DNA from: Aselliscus stoliczkanus
Lineage: Eukaryota; Chordata; Mammalia; Chiroptera; Hipposideridae
Reading direction: 5' to 3'
NCBI GenBank assembly: GCA_033961575.1
Contig: CM066730.1
Location: 117,455,523-117,519,522 of the forward strand
DNA: 64,000 bases
The translations under genes were made by a program, and so were the position numbers. How positions within the stretch are numbered: position 1 is the first letter of the stretch; each line of letters opens with the position of its first letter. Positions 33,266-45,130 of the stretch are shown one piece after another. A model generated the notes under the pieces. The model was not told the origin of the DNA, ran no database searches, and was given only the letters and a program-made list of their open reading frames with translations.

Positions 33266-34460
33266 TTATTTTTTCATGTTTTCTTTCAAGAGTTTTAAGG
33301 TGTTTTTTTTCTTATTTAATGAATTTACTCTATTTTGAGTATATTTTTGCATATGGGATCGGTAAATATATAATTTTTTTTCATGTGAATAGCAAATTTT
33401 TTCAGCAACATTTATTGAATATTCCATCATTTCACCAGTAATTTGTTATTCCACTCTTGCCACATACCAAATTCCATTCATGCATCTGTTTCTGAGTTTT
33501 TCATTTGGTTCCATATATCTGTACTTTAAGTCCTATAATTTTATTAACAATCTTGATTACTGGAAGCATGTGTTCTCCTTTTTGCGTCTCAATCTTTTAT
33601 TTTTCCATCCAATTTATAATCAGCTTGCTAAATTCTGTTGAAACACTTGTTGAAATTAGATTAAATACAATTTCACTGTATTTACAGATTGAATTGGAGG
33701 ATAATTGATATTTTCTTTTTTAAAAAGATTTCATTGGGGATTTGGGAAAGGGAACAGTGTTGGGGAATTGGGGAAGGGGAACATTGTGTTTTCCCGGGAC
33801 CCATCAGCTCCAAGTCAAGTTGTTGTCTTTCAGTCTTAGTTGTGGAGGGTGCAAGCTCAGCTTCAAGTCCAGTTGCTGTTTTCAGTCTAGTTGCGGGGTG
33901 CACAGCCCACCGTCCCATACGGGAGTTTAACCAGCAACCTCGTTGTTAAGAGAACACTCTCTAACCAACTGAGCCATCCAGCCTCCTGAAGGCAGCTTGC
34001 AGCTGCTCAGCTCAAGGTGCCATGTTCAGTCTTAGTTGTGTGTGTGGGTGCAGCCCACCATCCAATGCAGGAGTTGAACTGGCCACCTTGTTGTTAAGAG
34101 CACATGCTCTCACCAGCTCAGCTGCAGCTCAGCTCAGGTGCAGCTTACTAGCGCCAGTGGGAATTGAACCGTCAACCCTGTTGCTCAGAGTTTGTGCTCT
34201 AACCAACTAAACCACCCTGTCGGCCCCTGGATAATTGGTATTTCAAAATATTGAATCCCCCTATCCATGAGCGTGGTATCTTTCTTCATCTACTTGGTCC
34301 TTAGGTTTTATAACTTTCTCCATAAAGATCTTGCACTATTTTTGCTATATTTTTTTCTGGTATCTCATAGGTTTTTATTGCTATTATATAAAATTTTAGG
34401 AGTATTACACAGAAGTATAAGAACATTTCTATTATTTATTGGTAAACCTGAAATGTTTAA
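33266..34460 (-). mobile_element. L1 ORF2 fragment, antisense, with SINE insertions
   Basis: Old L1 ORF2 in reverse ('TTGAGTATATTTTTGCATAT', 'CATTCATGCATCTGTTTCTG', then 'ATTGAATCCCCCTATCCATG' after the SINE). The composite SINE at 33714-34228 splits it. Highly diverged, with no long frame. Confidence 0.75.
33714..34228 (-). mobile_element. Large composite bat SINE (515 bp), antisense
   Basis: Built from several tRNA-like monomers in reverse: 'CTAACCAACTGAGCCATCCA' near 33960-33980, a second partial unit near 34090-34130, and a terminal 'AACCAACTAAACCACCCTGT' head at 34200-34228 ending in CGGCCCC. The left part has the 'CAGGACCCATCAGC'-type body. A 15-bp duplication GGATAATTGATATTT / GGATAATTGGTATTT (33699-33713 and 34229-34243) bounds the whole block, so it inserted as one element. 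Confidence 0.88.
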
Positions 34461-34548
34461 AATCACTGTCTGAATTTTAAGTTCATCAATAAATTAAAAA
34501 AATATATTTTATACAGTATATTTATGTATTTAAAGAAGGTATATGGTG

Positions 34549-34653
34549 GGGCCGGCCGAGTGGCACATTGATTAAGAGCTGGCTTGGGATGCTAGTGGCC
34601 CCGGTTTGGATCCCACATATGAGAGCCAGTGACACTACCCTAAAAAAAAAAAA
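34549..34653 (+). mobile_element. tRNA-derived bat SINE, short type, sense
   Basis: GGGGCCGGCCGAGTGGCACA start and a poly-A tail, flanked by a perfect 17-bp duplication AAAGAAGGTATATGGTG (34532-34548 and 34654-34670). The perfect duplication points to a recent insertion. Confidence 0.95.
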
Positions 34654-34670
34654 AAAGAAGGTATATGGTG

Positions 34671-35344
34671 TATCTTCCATACGGTCAGTACATTATATTT
34701 ACCACATTTCTATTATTTGGGAATCCTTTTTCTTTTCTTGAAATTATTTTCTTTGTTCCTAAATGCACCATTCACTGGCCTAATATTTATTGCCTCAGGG
34801 GCAAGGAAAATAATGTTCTACACTAAAGAAGTTTATAGAAATGTTAAGTGGAATTTTTTAAACACCCAGCAGGCATCACTGTCTGAAATTAAAGAGCTTT
34901 TGATTAGCAAGCACTAGGCCTTCAGAGGAAAGCTGTTTTGTTTTGATTTCTAAAATGATTTGGCATGGATTATCAAGTCAGAGCCTACAGACTAGAGCAT
35001 AAATATTATAAATGGTAAATGTTGAGTAGGGAAGCATATAGAGTATGATATTATTCCCTCACAAGAAGCACAGAAAGTAATTGATAATTAAAGAGTCAGT
35101 GTATCTACAAGAGAGTCACTACAGCAGAGTGCAAGGGAACCCAATAGCAAAAGGTAGACCATCAAAAACAGGAGACCAGATGGAGGATTCAGCTGAGTCT
35201 CAAAGAATCAGCAAGCCTATCAGAGCCAAGATGATGTCTGGAGTCATTATCCAGTCGTACTTACTCCCAGACATCAAGCAACAAGCTACATCATTGGTGG
35301 AGGATGCAAGTGAGAACCAGAGAGCATCAAGAGACCCAGAAGCC
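34671..35344. other. No recognised feature
   Basis: AT-rich sequence. The frame at 35081-35359 is not recognised and merges into a MIR. Confidence 0.45.
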
Positions 35345-35535
35345 CCTCTTCCATTATAAAGATAATGACTAACATTTACTAGCACTTACTATGTACTAGA
35401 ACCTGTTCTAAGCATTCACATGCTTTACTTAATTTAAATCTAATAACCTATGAGATTGGTAATGTGATTATCTCTATTTTAAAGATGATGCAATTAGGTA
35501 CAGAAAATTTAAGGTCACATGGCAAGAATTTGGAA
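35345..35535 (-). repeat. MIR SINE, antisense
   Basis: 'CACTTACTATGTACTAGAAC', 'ATTTTAAAGATGATGCAATT' and 'AAGGTCACATGGCAAGAATT' in reverse-MIR order. Confidence 0.8.
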
Positions 35536-35680
35536 GAATCAGTGTTTTTTTTAATTTTTTCATCCAGACATGACTAAAGGGAGAAATGTGAGGAGAAAAC
35601 CCTTAAGAGGGATGAAAAGCTAGATGGGGGTTTGAACTTGAAAATGACTGAATTTACATCCTGAAGAAAATTGCTCCATA

Positions 35681-36745
35681 TAGTTAGGTTTCTCCAGAGA
35701 AACAGAGCATGTGTGTACATGTACACACATGCACATACACCACACACACACTTAGTTATTTATTATAAAAAAATTGGATTACACAATTATGGAAGGTGAG
35801 AAGTTCTGCTGTCTTCAAGTTGGAAACACAGGAAAGCAGGTGGTGTAGATCCAGTCTGAGTTCAAAGGCCTGACAGCCAAGAGAGCCAATGATGTACAAG
35901 GTCGGACACTTAAGTTTGTAAACTTGTTGCAACGATGTGTTAACCTTTTTTGATATCAGATGGATAATTAATTGTGAATTTGTAGCAACTGGACAAACAG
36001 TTAACCAAGTTTACTATTTGGAAGTGCTGAAAAGGCTGTGTGAAAAACTTAGATGACCTGAACTTTTTGCCAACAATTCATGGCTCTTGCATCAGGACAT
36101 TGCATAAGCTCACACAGCACTGTCTGTGAGGGGTTTTTAGCCAGTAAACAAATAACTGTATTGGAACACCCTCCCTACTCACCTGATCTGGCCCCCAATG
36201 ACTTCTTTCTTTATCCGAAGATAAAGGAAATATTGAAAGGAAGATATTTTGATGACATTCAGGACATCAAGGGTAATACGATGACAGCTTTGATGGCCAT
36301 TCCAGAAAAAGAGTTCCAAGACTGTTTTGAAGGGTGGACTAGGTACTGGCATTGGTGCATAGCTTCTCAAGGGGAGTACTTCAAAGGTGACCGTAGAGAT
36401 ATTCAGCAATGTGGTAGGTAGCACTTTTTCTAGGATTAGTTCGCTGACATAATTGTCCTACCTCATAAATCCCAGTCCAAAGACAGGAAAAGATCAATGT
36501 TATAGTTCATACAGTCAGGTATAGAGAACAAATTCTCTCTTATCCTGCCTTTTGGTCTATGTGTTTCCAACAGATTGGATGGTACCCACCCACATTGGGG
36601 AGGGCAATCTAATTTAATCAGTCCATCAATTCCAATGTTAATCTTATCAATATACTCCCTCACAGACACAACAAGAAATAATGTTTTACCAGCTATCTGG
36701 GCACCCTTAACCCAGTCAATCTGAGACATAAAATTAGCTGTCACA
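35681..36745 (-). mobile_element. ERVL-type (MLT2-like) LTR, antisense, split by a mariner
   Basis: Reverse-complement LTR. The LTR 3' end is at 35681 ('TAGGTTTCTCCAGAGAAACA') and the LTR 5' end at 36745 ('ATAAAATTAGCTGTCACA', which reads TGTGACAGC on the minus strand). A 569-bp mariner (35897-36465) interrupts it. It is followed at the right by ERVL-like internal sequence, so it is the 3' LTR of relic 2. Confidence 0.8.
35897..36465 (+). mobile_element. Internally deleted mariner of a second family (569 bp)
   Basis: Different ends from the other mariners here: left CAAGGTCGGACACTTAAGTT, right (reverse complement) TGAGGTAGGACAATTATGTC, TA at both sides (35895-35896 and 36466-36467). It keeps only the C-terminal transposase part: 'HPPYSPDLAPNDFF' with the third Asp, and a preceding L-H-Q-D segment interrupted by a stop. 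The N-terminal half is deleted; an intact element would be about 1.3 kb. Confidence 0.88.
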
Positions 36746-39700
36746 AGTTCACCCCTTTCCAACTTGGCACCCATACACGTTGCCTTAAATTATAATATCC
36801 AAAGACAACATAAGGTCATAATTCCACCTAATGTGATATAACTATCCTACATACTGAAAATACACTAACCCAGAAAAAGGGATATAGCCCATGAGTTACA
36901 TTGACTCTTCTCCTTGATATTCCATAACTTAATTACTGTTATATAAGATTAACAGCACTTAAATACTATGATAATAAGTCAGTACATCTTATGTCACATG
37001 ATAAGAGAACGAGAGAGCAAGGAATACAAAGATATTTGCTTAACATATTAATACACTATCATATATAACAAAATAAGGAGGAATACTCATTATAGCCCTC
37101 ACTTCTATAGTCACATGGTTATAGCTGTTATTTATATCTTTGTTCACTTCCCATTCTGTATTCTCTTGTCTTCAGAAACCCGTTTAGCCAGCTATCGTTC
37201 TTTAGCTGGTAAAATGACCCACACTTTCTTTCCTGAAGGATGTGGTCCATTAGTCCTGCCTGGATTGGATTCTTGTAGTTTTCCATTGACCTCAATTACA
37301 GGACATAATAATACTAAAAGACATCCTCAGGTATCTCTCATATCCAGAAGTACTACTCCTTACGTCCACTGTGGAGTTGCAGTCCAATTTCCCCTTGGTA
37401 CTAAGGGTCAATCACCTCAGCCAGCACAGTAACTCCCTTCTTTGCCTGTTGTTTTAGAGGCATGAGGAGTCCAAAGTGGCCTGCAAAAAATTTAAGCCAC
37501 AGTCTTAACTTTCAGTTCAATAGAATCATTGTTGTATCTCGGTAGAACCATTCCTCCCTTTGGAATTAAGATCTCTAGGCCAGCAGAGCATGAGGTCATG
37601 GGTACAGGAAACAAAAATGTTAGCTCATGAGGCACAAAGGGTATTAGTGAGTTGTGCCATTCCCATTTCCACCCCGTGATTCCGAGACCCTAGATATGAC
37701 AAAAAAAGCACCCTATATTGGATGCATACACAGCCTTCCTAGAGAACTTTGCCCCAGCCTGTAAAGCATTGCCATGTAGCCAGCACTATAACTGAATTTC
37801 CAAAATGCTGTTCCACTGTTCTATCAAACCAGCTGCTTCAGGGGTGGGGAATATAGTGAGACCAGTGAATTCCATGAGCCGGGGCCCATTGCTGCTCTTC
37901 TTTTGCTGTGAAGTGAGTTCCTTGTTCAAAAGCAACACTGTGTGGAATATCATTGCTGATGGATAAGCACTTTGTAAGTCCATAGATGGTCATTTTGGAG
38001 AAGCATTGAGTGCAGGGAAGGCAAATCTGTATCCAAAGTAAGTGTCTATTTCAGTGTGAACAAAATGCTGCCCTTTCCAGGATGGAAGTGGTCCAATGTA
38101 ATCAATCTGCCACCAGGAGGCTGACTGATCACTCTGGGGAATAGTGTCATATTGGAAGCTCAGTCTTAATCTCCGCTGTTAGCAGACGCAGCACTCAGCA
38201 GTGGCCTAGTGTGGTGAGCCTTAGTGAATGGAAGTCCATGTTGCTGAGCTTATACATAAGCATCATCCCTACTACAGTGGTCACTTTGTTTATGAGCCTG
38301 TGGGTGATGATGGGGGTGGCTGGGGAAAGAGGCTGAGTGATAGCCACAGAATGAGTCATCATAGTCACTTGATTATTAAAATCCCCCTCTGCTGAGGTCG
38401 TCTTGTGGTGAGCACTTACATGGGGGCACAAATACACAAATATCACCGAGATTTTTGCCCATTCAGAGAGGTCTATCTACATATCTCTTCCCCAAATTTC
38501 CTTTTCATCAATTTTCCACTTCCCGGCCATCCAGCCAAACCATTGGCCAGAGCCTATAAATCAGTATATAATCCCATATCTGGGCATTCCTCCTTCCAAG
38601 CAAAGTAAGCAATCAAGTGCACTGCCCAAAGTTTGGCACAGGGAGGATTTCCCTTCACCACTGTCCTGCAGAATTGTCCCAGAGATGGGGCCTATATGTT
38701 GTGCAGAACCACCTGTAATCCAGGCCTGAGTCACCTCTTCCTCCATCAGCTAATCACAGGGAACTCCACATGAGACCACAGGTATAGACTGCGAGAGAGA
38801 AAAGTGTAGCAGGAGTAGGGATCATGGGCATTTGGGCCACTTCTTCATGTTATTTGTGCCTTCAGGGTCTGCACAGTTTCAATCACATATATACTGCTCC
38901 CATTTGATTATAAAGTGCTGCTCTCAACACCCCAATTTTATGGTTTGGTGGGTCTGATAACATCCAGTTCATGAAGGCAGTTCAGGTCACCTAGTAACTT
39001 GATGGCCCATGGTTAAAGGTTCAGTCTCTACTAAAGCCCAGTACCAGCCCAAGAGCTGTTTCTCAAAATGAGCATGGCTAACAGTGGAGGACAGCAGGGC
39101 TTTACTACAAAATTTTAAGGACCTGTGCTTTGATTCACCTATAGGGACCTATCTACTAAAGGCTCCAAACAGCATCCCAATCTGTCACTAATACTTTTAA
39201 GCATCACTGGCCCTTCTGGATCATATGGCCCAGATGGCAGAGCAGCTCACACAGCCGACTGGACCTGTTGCCGTGTCTTGTCCTGTTGTGAGCCCCTGTC
39301 AAATTGAGCAGCTTTTCAGGCCACTCAGTAAATGGGCGAAAGTAATATACCCAGCTGAGAACTATGTTGCTTCCAAAATTCAGAGTCCTACTAGGCATGT
39401 GATTCTTTTTTGATTGTAGTAGCAGCTAGATGCAACAACCTACCCTCTACCTTAGAAGGGATATCCTGGCATGTCCCACACTATTGAACCTCTAGAAATT
39501 TCACTGAGGCCCCTGCACTTTCGTTAGACTTCTTTCTGACCCTCTGGCACACAATTGTCTTACCAATAAGTTTAGAGCAGTAGCTGCTTCTTGTTCACTA
39601 GGTCCAATCAGCAAAATGTCCCTAGTGTAATGGACCAGTGTGATATCATGTGGTAGGGAAGGGCAACCAAGATCCCTGTAAACTAAATTATAACATAGGG

Positions 39701-39870
39701 CAGGAGAGTTGATATACCCTGGAGGCAGGACAGTGAAGGTGTAATGCTAGTCTTGACAGCTGAAAGCAAACTGCTTCTTGTGGGCCTCACGGGCAGGGAT
39801 GGAGAAAAAGGCATTTTTCAGATGAAGAGATGCATATCAGGTACCAGCGGATGTATTAATTTGCCTTCTC
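36746..39870 (-). mobile_element. ERVL-like endogenous retrovirus relic 2, internal region, antisense
   Basis: Directly follows an ERVL-type LTR. In the reverse orientation, the order left to right is pol 3' part, integrase core (about 37800-38160), integrase zinc-binding/RNase H segment (38195-38446), RNase H (to about 38800) and reverse transcriptase (about 39400-39870). The catalytic Y-x-D-D box expected near 39610-39650 is disrupted in the readable frame. All frames are short. The gag region and the other LTR are missing beyond about 39870. Relic 1 is a separate, diverged copy of the same region. Confidence 0.75.
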
Positions 39871-41078
39871 CCTGTTTCGTCACATGGCTTCCCCTGTGTG
39901 TGAGTGATGAGGAATTTAAATTATGACCTATGAGAAGCCTTTGAATGATCTAGGAACAATTAGACTAAAGGAAAGCAGACAAAAGGAGAGGAGAGAGAAG
40001 CACAGGGTCACAAAGTAGAATTCAAATCACTGGCTATACGAAGTTAAGGGAAAACAAATTCCACTAAATGTAAGGAGGAATTTTCTAACACATAAAGCTG
40101 TCTCAAATGAAATAGGCTAACTTGGAAAGGAGCAAGTTTCTAACCACTAGAGTTGTTTAAACAGAAGTTTGTCAGGGACATTATATAGAATATTTAAGTA
40201 CTATATAGTGAATCAGGCCAAATGACATTAAGATCCCTTGCAATCCTGAGACATTTGAGAGTCAGTGTCCCAACATTGAATTTTGAAGATATGTGGCAAG
40301 AGCCTAACTACCATGATAGATATGGAAGCCAACCAAAGATGCTTAAACAATTATGTATGTGAATGTGTAAATAATCCACATGGTGGAGTATGGAGCCAGA
40401 AAATATCAAAGGCCCAGTTGTAACAGTCCACTTTTGCTAGATATGCTGGAGTTACAAACAATCCAAAAATCTTGATGCATTCCTACAACAAAGGTTTCTT
40501 TCATACTCTTATTACGTATTAGCTGAAGATTGACTAAAATTCTGGACCACATCCTCCTCTCTTGGAGTCTAGGCTGAAAAAGAAGTCTGTATCTAGACAT
40601 TGATGGAACTGTGAAAGCACATAAAGGCTCTTAAAATTTCTACTAAGAATTGGCATCATCATTTCCACTTCATTTCATTGGTCACAGCAGGACATCAAAA
40701 GGACAGGAGGGATGGCCCTGAAAGCGAGGAAATATTTTGACTATATTTGAGCATACTATATCAAGTCTTGTAGTCATGGTTGGAAGTTTAACAATTCCAC
40801 ATAGTGAAATAAATGACTTCTAGGGAGTCAGAAAAACTTTTTATATAGCATTTATTTTAGAAATGAATTTTCTTAACAAAAGACAGAGTGACCTAAAAAC
40901 CTACTGCCTATTTTACTGCAAAAAGAGAAAATGTAACTCCTAGGCATTCACAGCAGATATTTTGCAGAGTTGCAGGAAAAAGGCATATCCTTATATTTCA
41001 TCATTGCCTGTGAAGAAACATGTAGGGATATAAATATCCATATCTCCTTAAATATAGTTGATAAAGCCTTTGTGCTTT
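39871..41078. other. No gene recognised
   Basis: Unassigned AT-rich sequence right of the ERVL-like relic; may hold old unrecognised repeats (39980-40260). Confidence 0.4.
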
Positions 41079-41184
41079 TTTTTTTTTTCGAGGGCAGTGT
41101 CACTGGCCCTCATATTTGGGACCCAAACCAGGGTCGCTAGCTTCCCAAACCAGTGCTTAACCACCTGCACCACTCGGCCGGCCC
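41079..41184 (-). mobile_element. tRNA-derived bat SINE, short type, antisense
   Basis: Poly-T start, reversed 'GGCAGTGTCACTGGCCCTCA', ending CCACTCGGCCGGCCC. Perfect 14-bp flanking duplication AGCCTTTGTGCTTT (41065-41078 and 41185-41198). Confidence 0.95.
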
Positions 41185-42059
41185 AGCCTTTGTGCTTTAA
41201 AAGTAGAATTTTGGATAATTAATCACAAAGATAGAGACTTCTCTGTAAGTCCATCATCACATAGCTTCAGTGAATCTGAAATGAAAGAGAGAGACAGAGG
41301 CTCCAGAAAGATCACCAGGGTGGTCCTCAGACACAGCAATCAAATCTTCTGGGGATTTACAGCATCTCATCTTGGGGCAAAGCACTCCAGTGAGTGATGC
41401 TGGAATGTCAAGGCATGAAAAAAAGAATTGCCTGGAAATCCTATGGTACTAAACCCACTCACAAAAGATAAACATTCAAGCTTCCTGTAATCTCATCTCA
41501 CAATAGATGAGCTAAGGGCAAAAGCTCTCCATATCCCTTTCCCTCTAGAATAAATCATTAATCTCCCCATGAATTACTTCAATAAAAGCATGTCAAGGGA
41601 GTAATTCAATAAGACTCAACTTGCATTAATTTGAGATGTACACAGAAGGGATAAAGATAAAGTGGTGGCTCAGAATTAGAAAAGAAAACTGGAAATGCAG
41701 TAGAGCTGAATCACTTCAAAGATGAATTTAAAAAATTGCTCATGAAAAAGGGAAAAACGACAAGAGCTTCTATCTACTAAAAATCTTATATCTTGAGGTC
41801 TTCAGTGATGATACTAGATGGAGATGGAAAGTTTTATTCTCCTAGTTAACACTCACTGCAGCAAACCAGAGATGACAATGTATCATTTGTTCCCCAAAGT
41901 AGGAAGCCAGCCAGACATTAAGAAAAACTAGAATTGGGAGGATTTTGCCTTTTCTGAGCTAGGTTGGGTTTTTTTCTTTTTGTATTGTTACAATAAAGCT
42001 CCTACTGTGAGGTGAAATGTAGAATGTTGTAATCAGGCACCTGGGATTTGTTTTAAGTA
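41185..42059. other. No recognised feature
   Basis: AT-rich sequence without credible ORFs or recognised repeats. Confidence 0.45.
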
Positions 42060-42562
42060 AGTGTGGTAAATTGCACACACAAATGGTAGTTATGAAGCAA
42101 GTTTATATATTCACAGATCCCTAGAGAGAGAAGGCACAGCACACCCTCAGGACCACATAGGACAGGGCTAGTATGCTCAGGAGGCAAAGGGAGAAGGAGA
42201 AATGTGGGCAAGAACCTTTATTGTGGCTTCTAGAGGAAGGAACAGATGAGGTTGAGTAAGCAGGTTTAGGATTGGCTCATTTGAATAATTTCAGCAGTCT
42301 GTGGAGCATAGAGGCTAGTTGTCTGGGACCTGGTCCTGAGGCGATTAAGGCAGGTTAATAACACTCTGTGAGCTTCAGAGGAAGTGTTTGGGGGATGTGG
42401 GCTCTGGATTGGTTGGTTGCTTATAAAAGACATGCTGAGGTAAATTGCTTGCCAGCTCTAGGAATTAGCTATTCCTGGGAGGGGAAATCCCTCCAGAATC
42501 AGCAAGGCTCCAGCTGCCAAAGCATCAAAATACAGAGAAGCTAGACAAAATGGTTATTACAC
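42060..42562 (-). mobile_element. Possible LTR, antisense
   Basis: About 500 bp of less AT-rich sequence from TGTGGTAAATTGCACACAC to GGTTATTACACAG. It has a reversed AATAAA-like 'CCTTTATTGTGGC' near 42210 and GATTGGTTGG boxes at about 42410, as in ERV LTR U3 regions. The family is not recognised and no target duplication was verified. Confidence 0.4.
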
Positions 42563-43109
42563 AGAAATATGTCATACTTCATAACTGACTCTGAAAAAAA
42601 ATACAGTCAAAACTTCATATTGAAAATATACAAAACCCTGAAGACATTAAAGTTCTTGACAGTAAATAGAAGCCATTGTTTCATTTTAACTGCCAATTTA
42701 CTTTCTTCAGTACTGTTTGGAGTTCCTGTATAAGTGTAAATACTGCAAAACTTTTTATTTATACTTTTCTTATGTCTTTTACTACATTCACAAATTTATT
42801 TAATGGTAGGGTTCTGGCTAAATGCAAATTATAAACACTATGTACCTATTAAAAAACACTATATGAACAGACAGTGACTTTTTTTTATATTAAATTGTTT
42901 GGCTTTGGCAAAAAAAAAAAAGAAGAATAGCTCAAAAACCTGGTAAAAGTTAAGAAAAAAAATCATGACTGTTTATTTAAAAAAATTGTATTTCCAGGTC
43001 TTAAGATGACTGTTCAAATATGGATCAGAGATAAATGTCATTCTGTCAGGAATATATAACCTCTCATACAATCAGATGTGTCTAGGGAAAATAAGGCAAT
43101 CTTCTTGTT

Positions 43110-43600
43110 GGGTCCTCCTCTTCTAGACCTCTGAAGTTTGGAATGCCTTAGGGCTCAGTCCTTGGGCCTTTTCTGCTTCTATCAGTATCCACTTGCTTAG
43201 TACTTTTGGGTAGATTCATGGCTTTCAATCTTATCTATATATTTTAATTCACAATTTAATTTCTCAAGGCCAGGAATCTCTACCAAATTCCAAATGTATA
43301 CATCTAACTTTCTATTTCACTGCTTCATTTGGATGATTGAAAAACATCTCAAATTTTAACAAATGCAAAAACGGAACTCTTTACTGCCTCTTGCATCCTC
43401 CCCCACACCCTTGCCCCACACTACTACCAAACTTTTGACTCCAGTATGCTTCCACAGATCAGTTAATGCATCTCCATTCCATATTTCCAATTAGTCAGGA
43501 TGAATAGGGCCTTCTTGACTCCTGTCTTCCCCTCATACCCACATTCAACCCATAAGCAAATCCTTCTGGAGAGCTCTGCCCAGCTTTCACAGCTCATTTT
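43110..43600 (+). repeat. L2 LINE 3' fragment, sense
   Basis: L2 phrase order is kept: 'GGGCTCAGTCCTTGGGCCTT', 'AGATTCATGGCTTTCAATCT', 'AAAACATCTCAAATTTTAAC', 'CCTTCTTGACTCCTGTCTTC' and 'AAGCAAATCCTTCTGGAGAG'. The reading frame is not intact. Confidence 0.75.
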
Positions 43601-43659
43601 TTTCTGTTGCAAGTTTGAGAGTCTGACAGTTGTTTTAAATGTCAAATAGTTAAAAGTTG

Positions 43660-45128
43660 ATTTAGTCAGAGTTCATAGTCTTTTTGGCAATATAACTTCC
43701 TCACAAATATAGATAGGACTCTTAATCGATTTCTCTGCTGAAATTCCTCATCAGGTTATGCATGTTCTCCAACTTTTACATTTGATGTTTTAATATATTA
43801 ATTATGATTGTTTTAAAGGTTCTGTCTGATAGTAGCATCATCTGGGTCATCTCTGAATCTATTTCTGTTGATTGTTTTATCTCCTCTCTGTAGGTTGTTT
43901 TTTCCTTGATTTTTGGTCTCATGATTTTATATTGACTACTGGACACGCTATATAGGATAGTGGAGACTAGGATAAATACTATTTATTCCTAGATATGGGA
44001 ATAGCTCTTCTTCTATAGAACCATTAGTGTGGATTTGAGTTAATGTAGTCAGGAGTTGAACTGAGTTTGAGTATTATTTTTGCTTTTGTTGCCTTTACTG
44101 CACAATAGGCCTTAAATTCTTTTAGCAGTTTAACTCTTGGGCTTGGGGAGTGATACAGCATGCTAAGGGAATTTCTCTCATTGTTTTTGCTCCTCCCTCA
44201 GCTTTCAGATTGCCCTCACCTTGCTCCTCCCCCAACATTAGAAAGCTGTTCTGGGGGTGGGAGGAGGTGTGGGGGAGAATTCTCTTTTGTACTCTTCCTA
44301 CCTCATTCTTTGGTAGGCCTACACAAGTGGGCCTTGAAGGTGAAGCTTTCTCAATATGTCTACACATCCTACCAACAGCAAACAAACTGTCTTGTATCTG
44401 GGGTTGGTCTTGTTTTGTGCAGGAGTTTCTTGCCTCTCCCCAAGTGGCAGCAGGACTCTTACTGGTAAGATTCAAGATCCAGGGGTTTTTTTTTTTTGCC
44501 TCTCCTCCAGAAACTTCTACTCCTTCCTTAAATGTAATCAGTCTTTGCCTCTACCCTGTAAGCAAGAGGGTTTGCTTCCCCTCCCCACAGTGATGTAAGA
44601 CTTTTGCTTTAATAGGAGGGAAGAAAACGGAAGCAAAGAAGGCCTTGTGTCCATCTCCTAACAGCTTCCCATTACTTCCTCACATCTGCATTAATGAGGT
44701 GGCTCTCAGATCTCCTGCCCTGTCCCATCTTTCTGTGAGTGCATGTGGAGGGTCGTGAGAAAAAGCTTGAGGGTGAGTGCAACTCCCATTGTTTTGGGGA
44801 TGTTCAACTATCCTAAACTGATGCATCAGCCCACATATGTCTTTAATTTTTTTTTTTAATTGCAGCTATTTTTTCTCTTACCCATTTGTATGGTGGCCAC
44901 CAGTTTTCCCCCTACTCTGCCACAGGTCAAAAAGTTCATCTGTTCCATCTCATTCTGAAGGAGCATATCTCTTTTTGGAATTGAGGTTACTCAGTTGTTG
45001 TGTGATCTCAGCTCTCTGAAATGCTCCAGAAAAGTTATGATTTTGTAAATTAAGGACCTTTTTTTTCTCATTATTAGGTTTAGTGTGATAATTTTTATAA
45101 TGTTGTATGTCCTAAGTGAAAGCTGAAG
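43660..45128 (-). mobile_element. Old L1 3' region, antisense (partial, fragmented)
   Basis: 43780-44060 ('TAGTAGCATCATCTGGGTCA', 'TTCTGTTGATTGTTTTATCT', 'ATTGACTACTGGACACGCTA') is typical reversed L1M 3' sequence. It continues weakly near 44990-45128. The middle (44140-44830) is GC-richer and unassigned; its overlapping frames on both strands (up to 147 codons) are not recognised. Confidence 0.5.
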
Positions 45129-45130
45129 TA

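Noticed and set aside
44122..44593. 117- and 147-codon frames on opposite strands
   Set aside because: They overlap each other, contain no recognisable domain and lie in a patch between L1 fragments.
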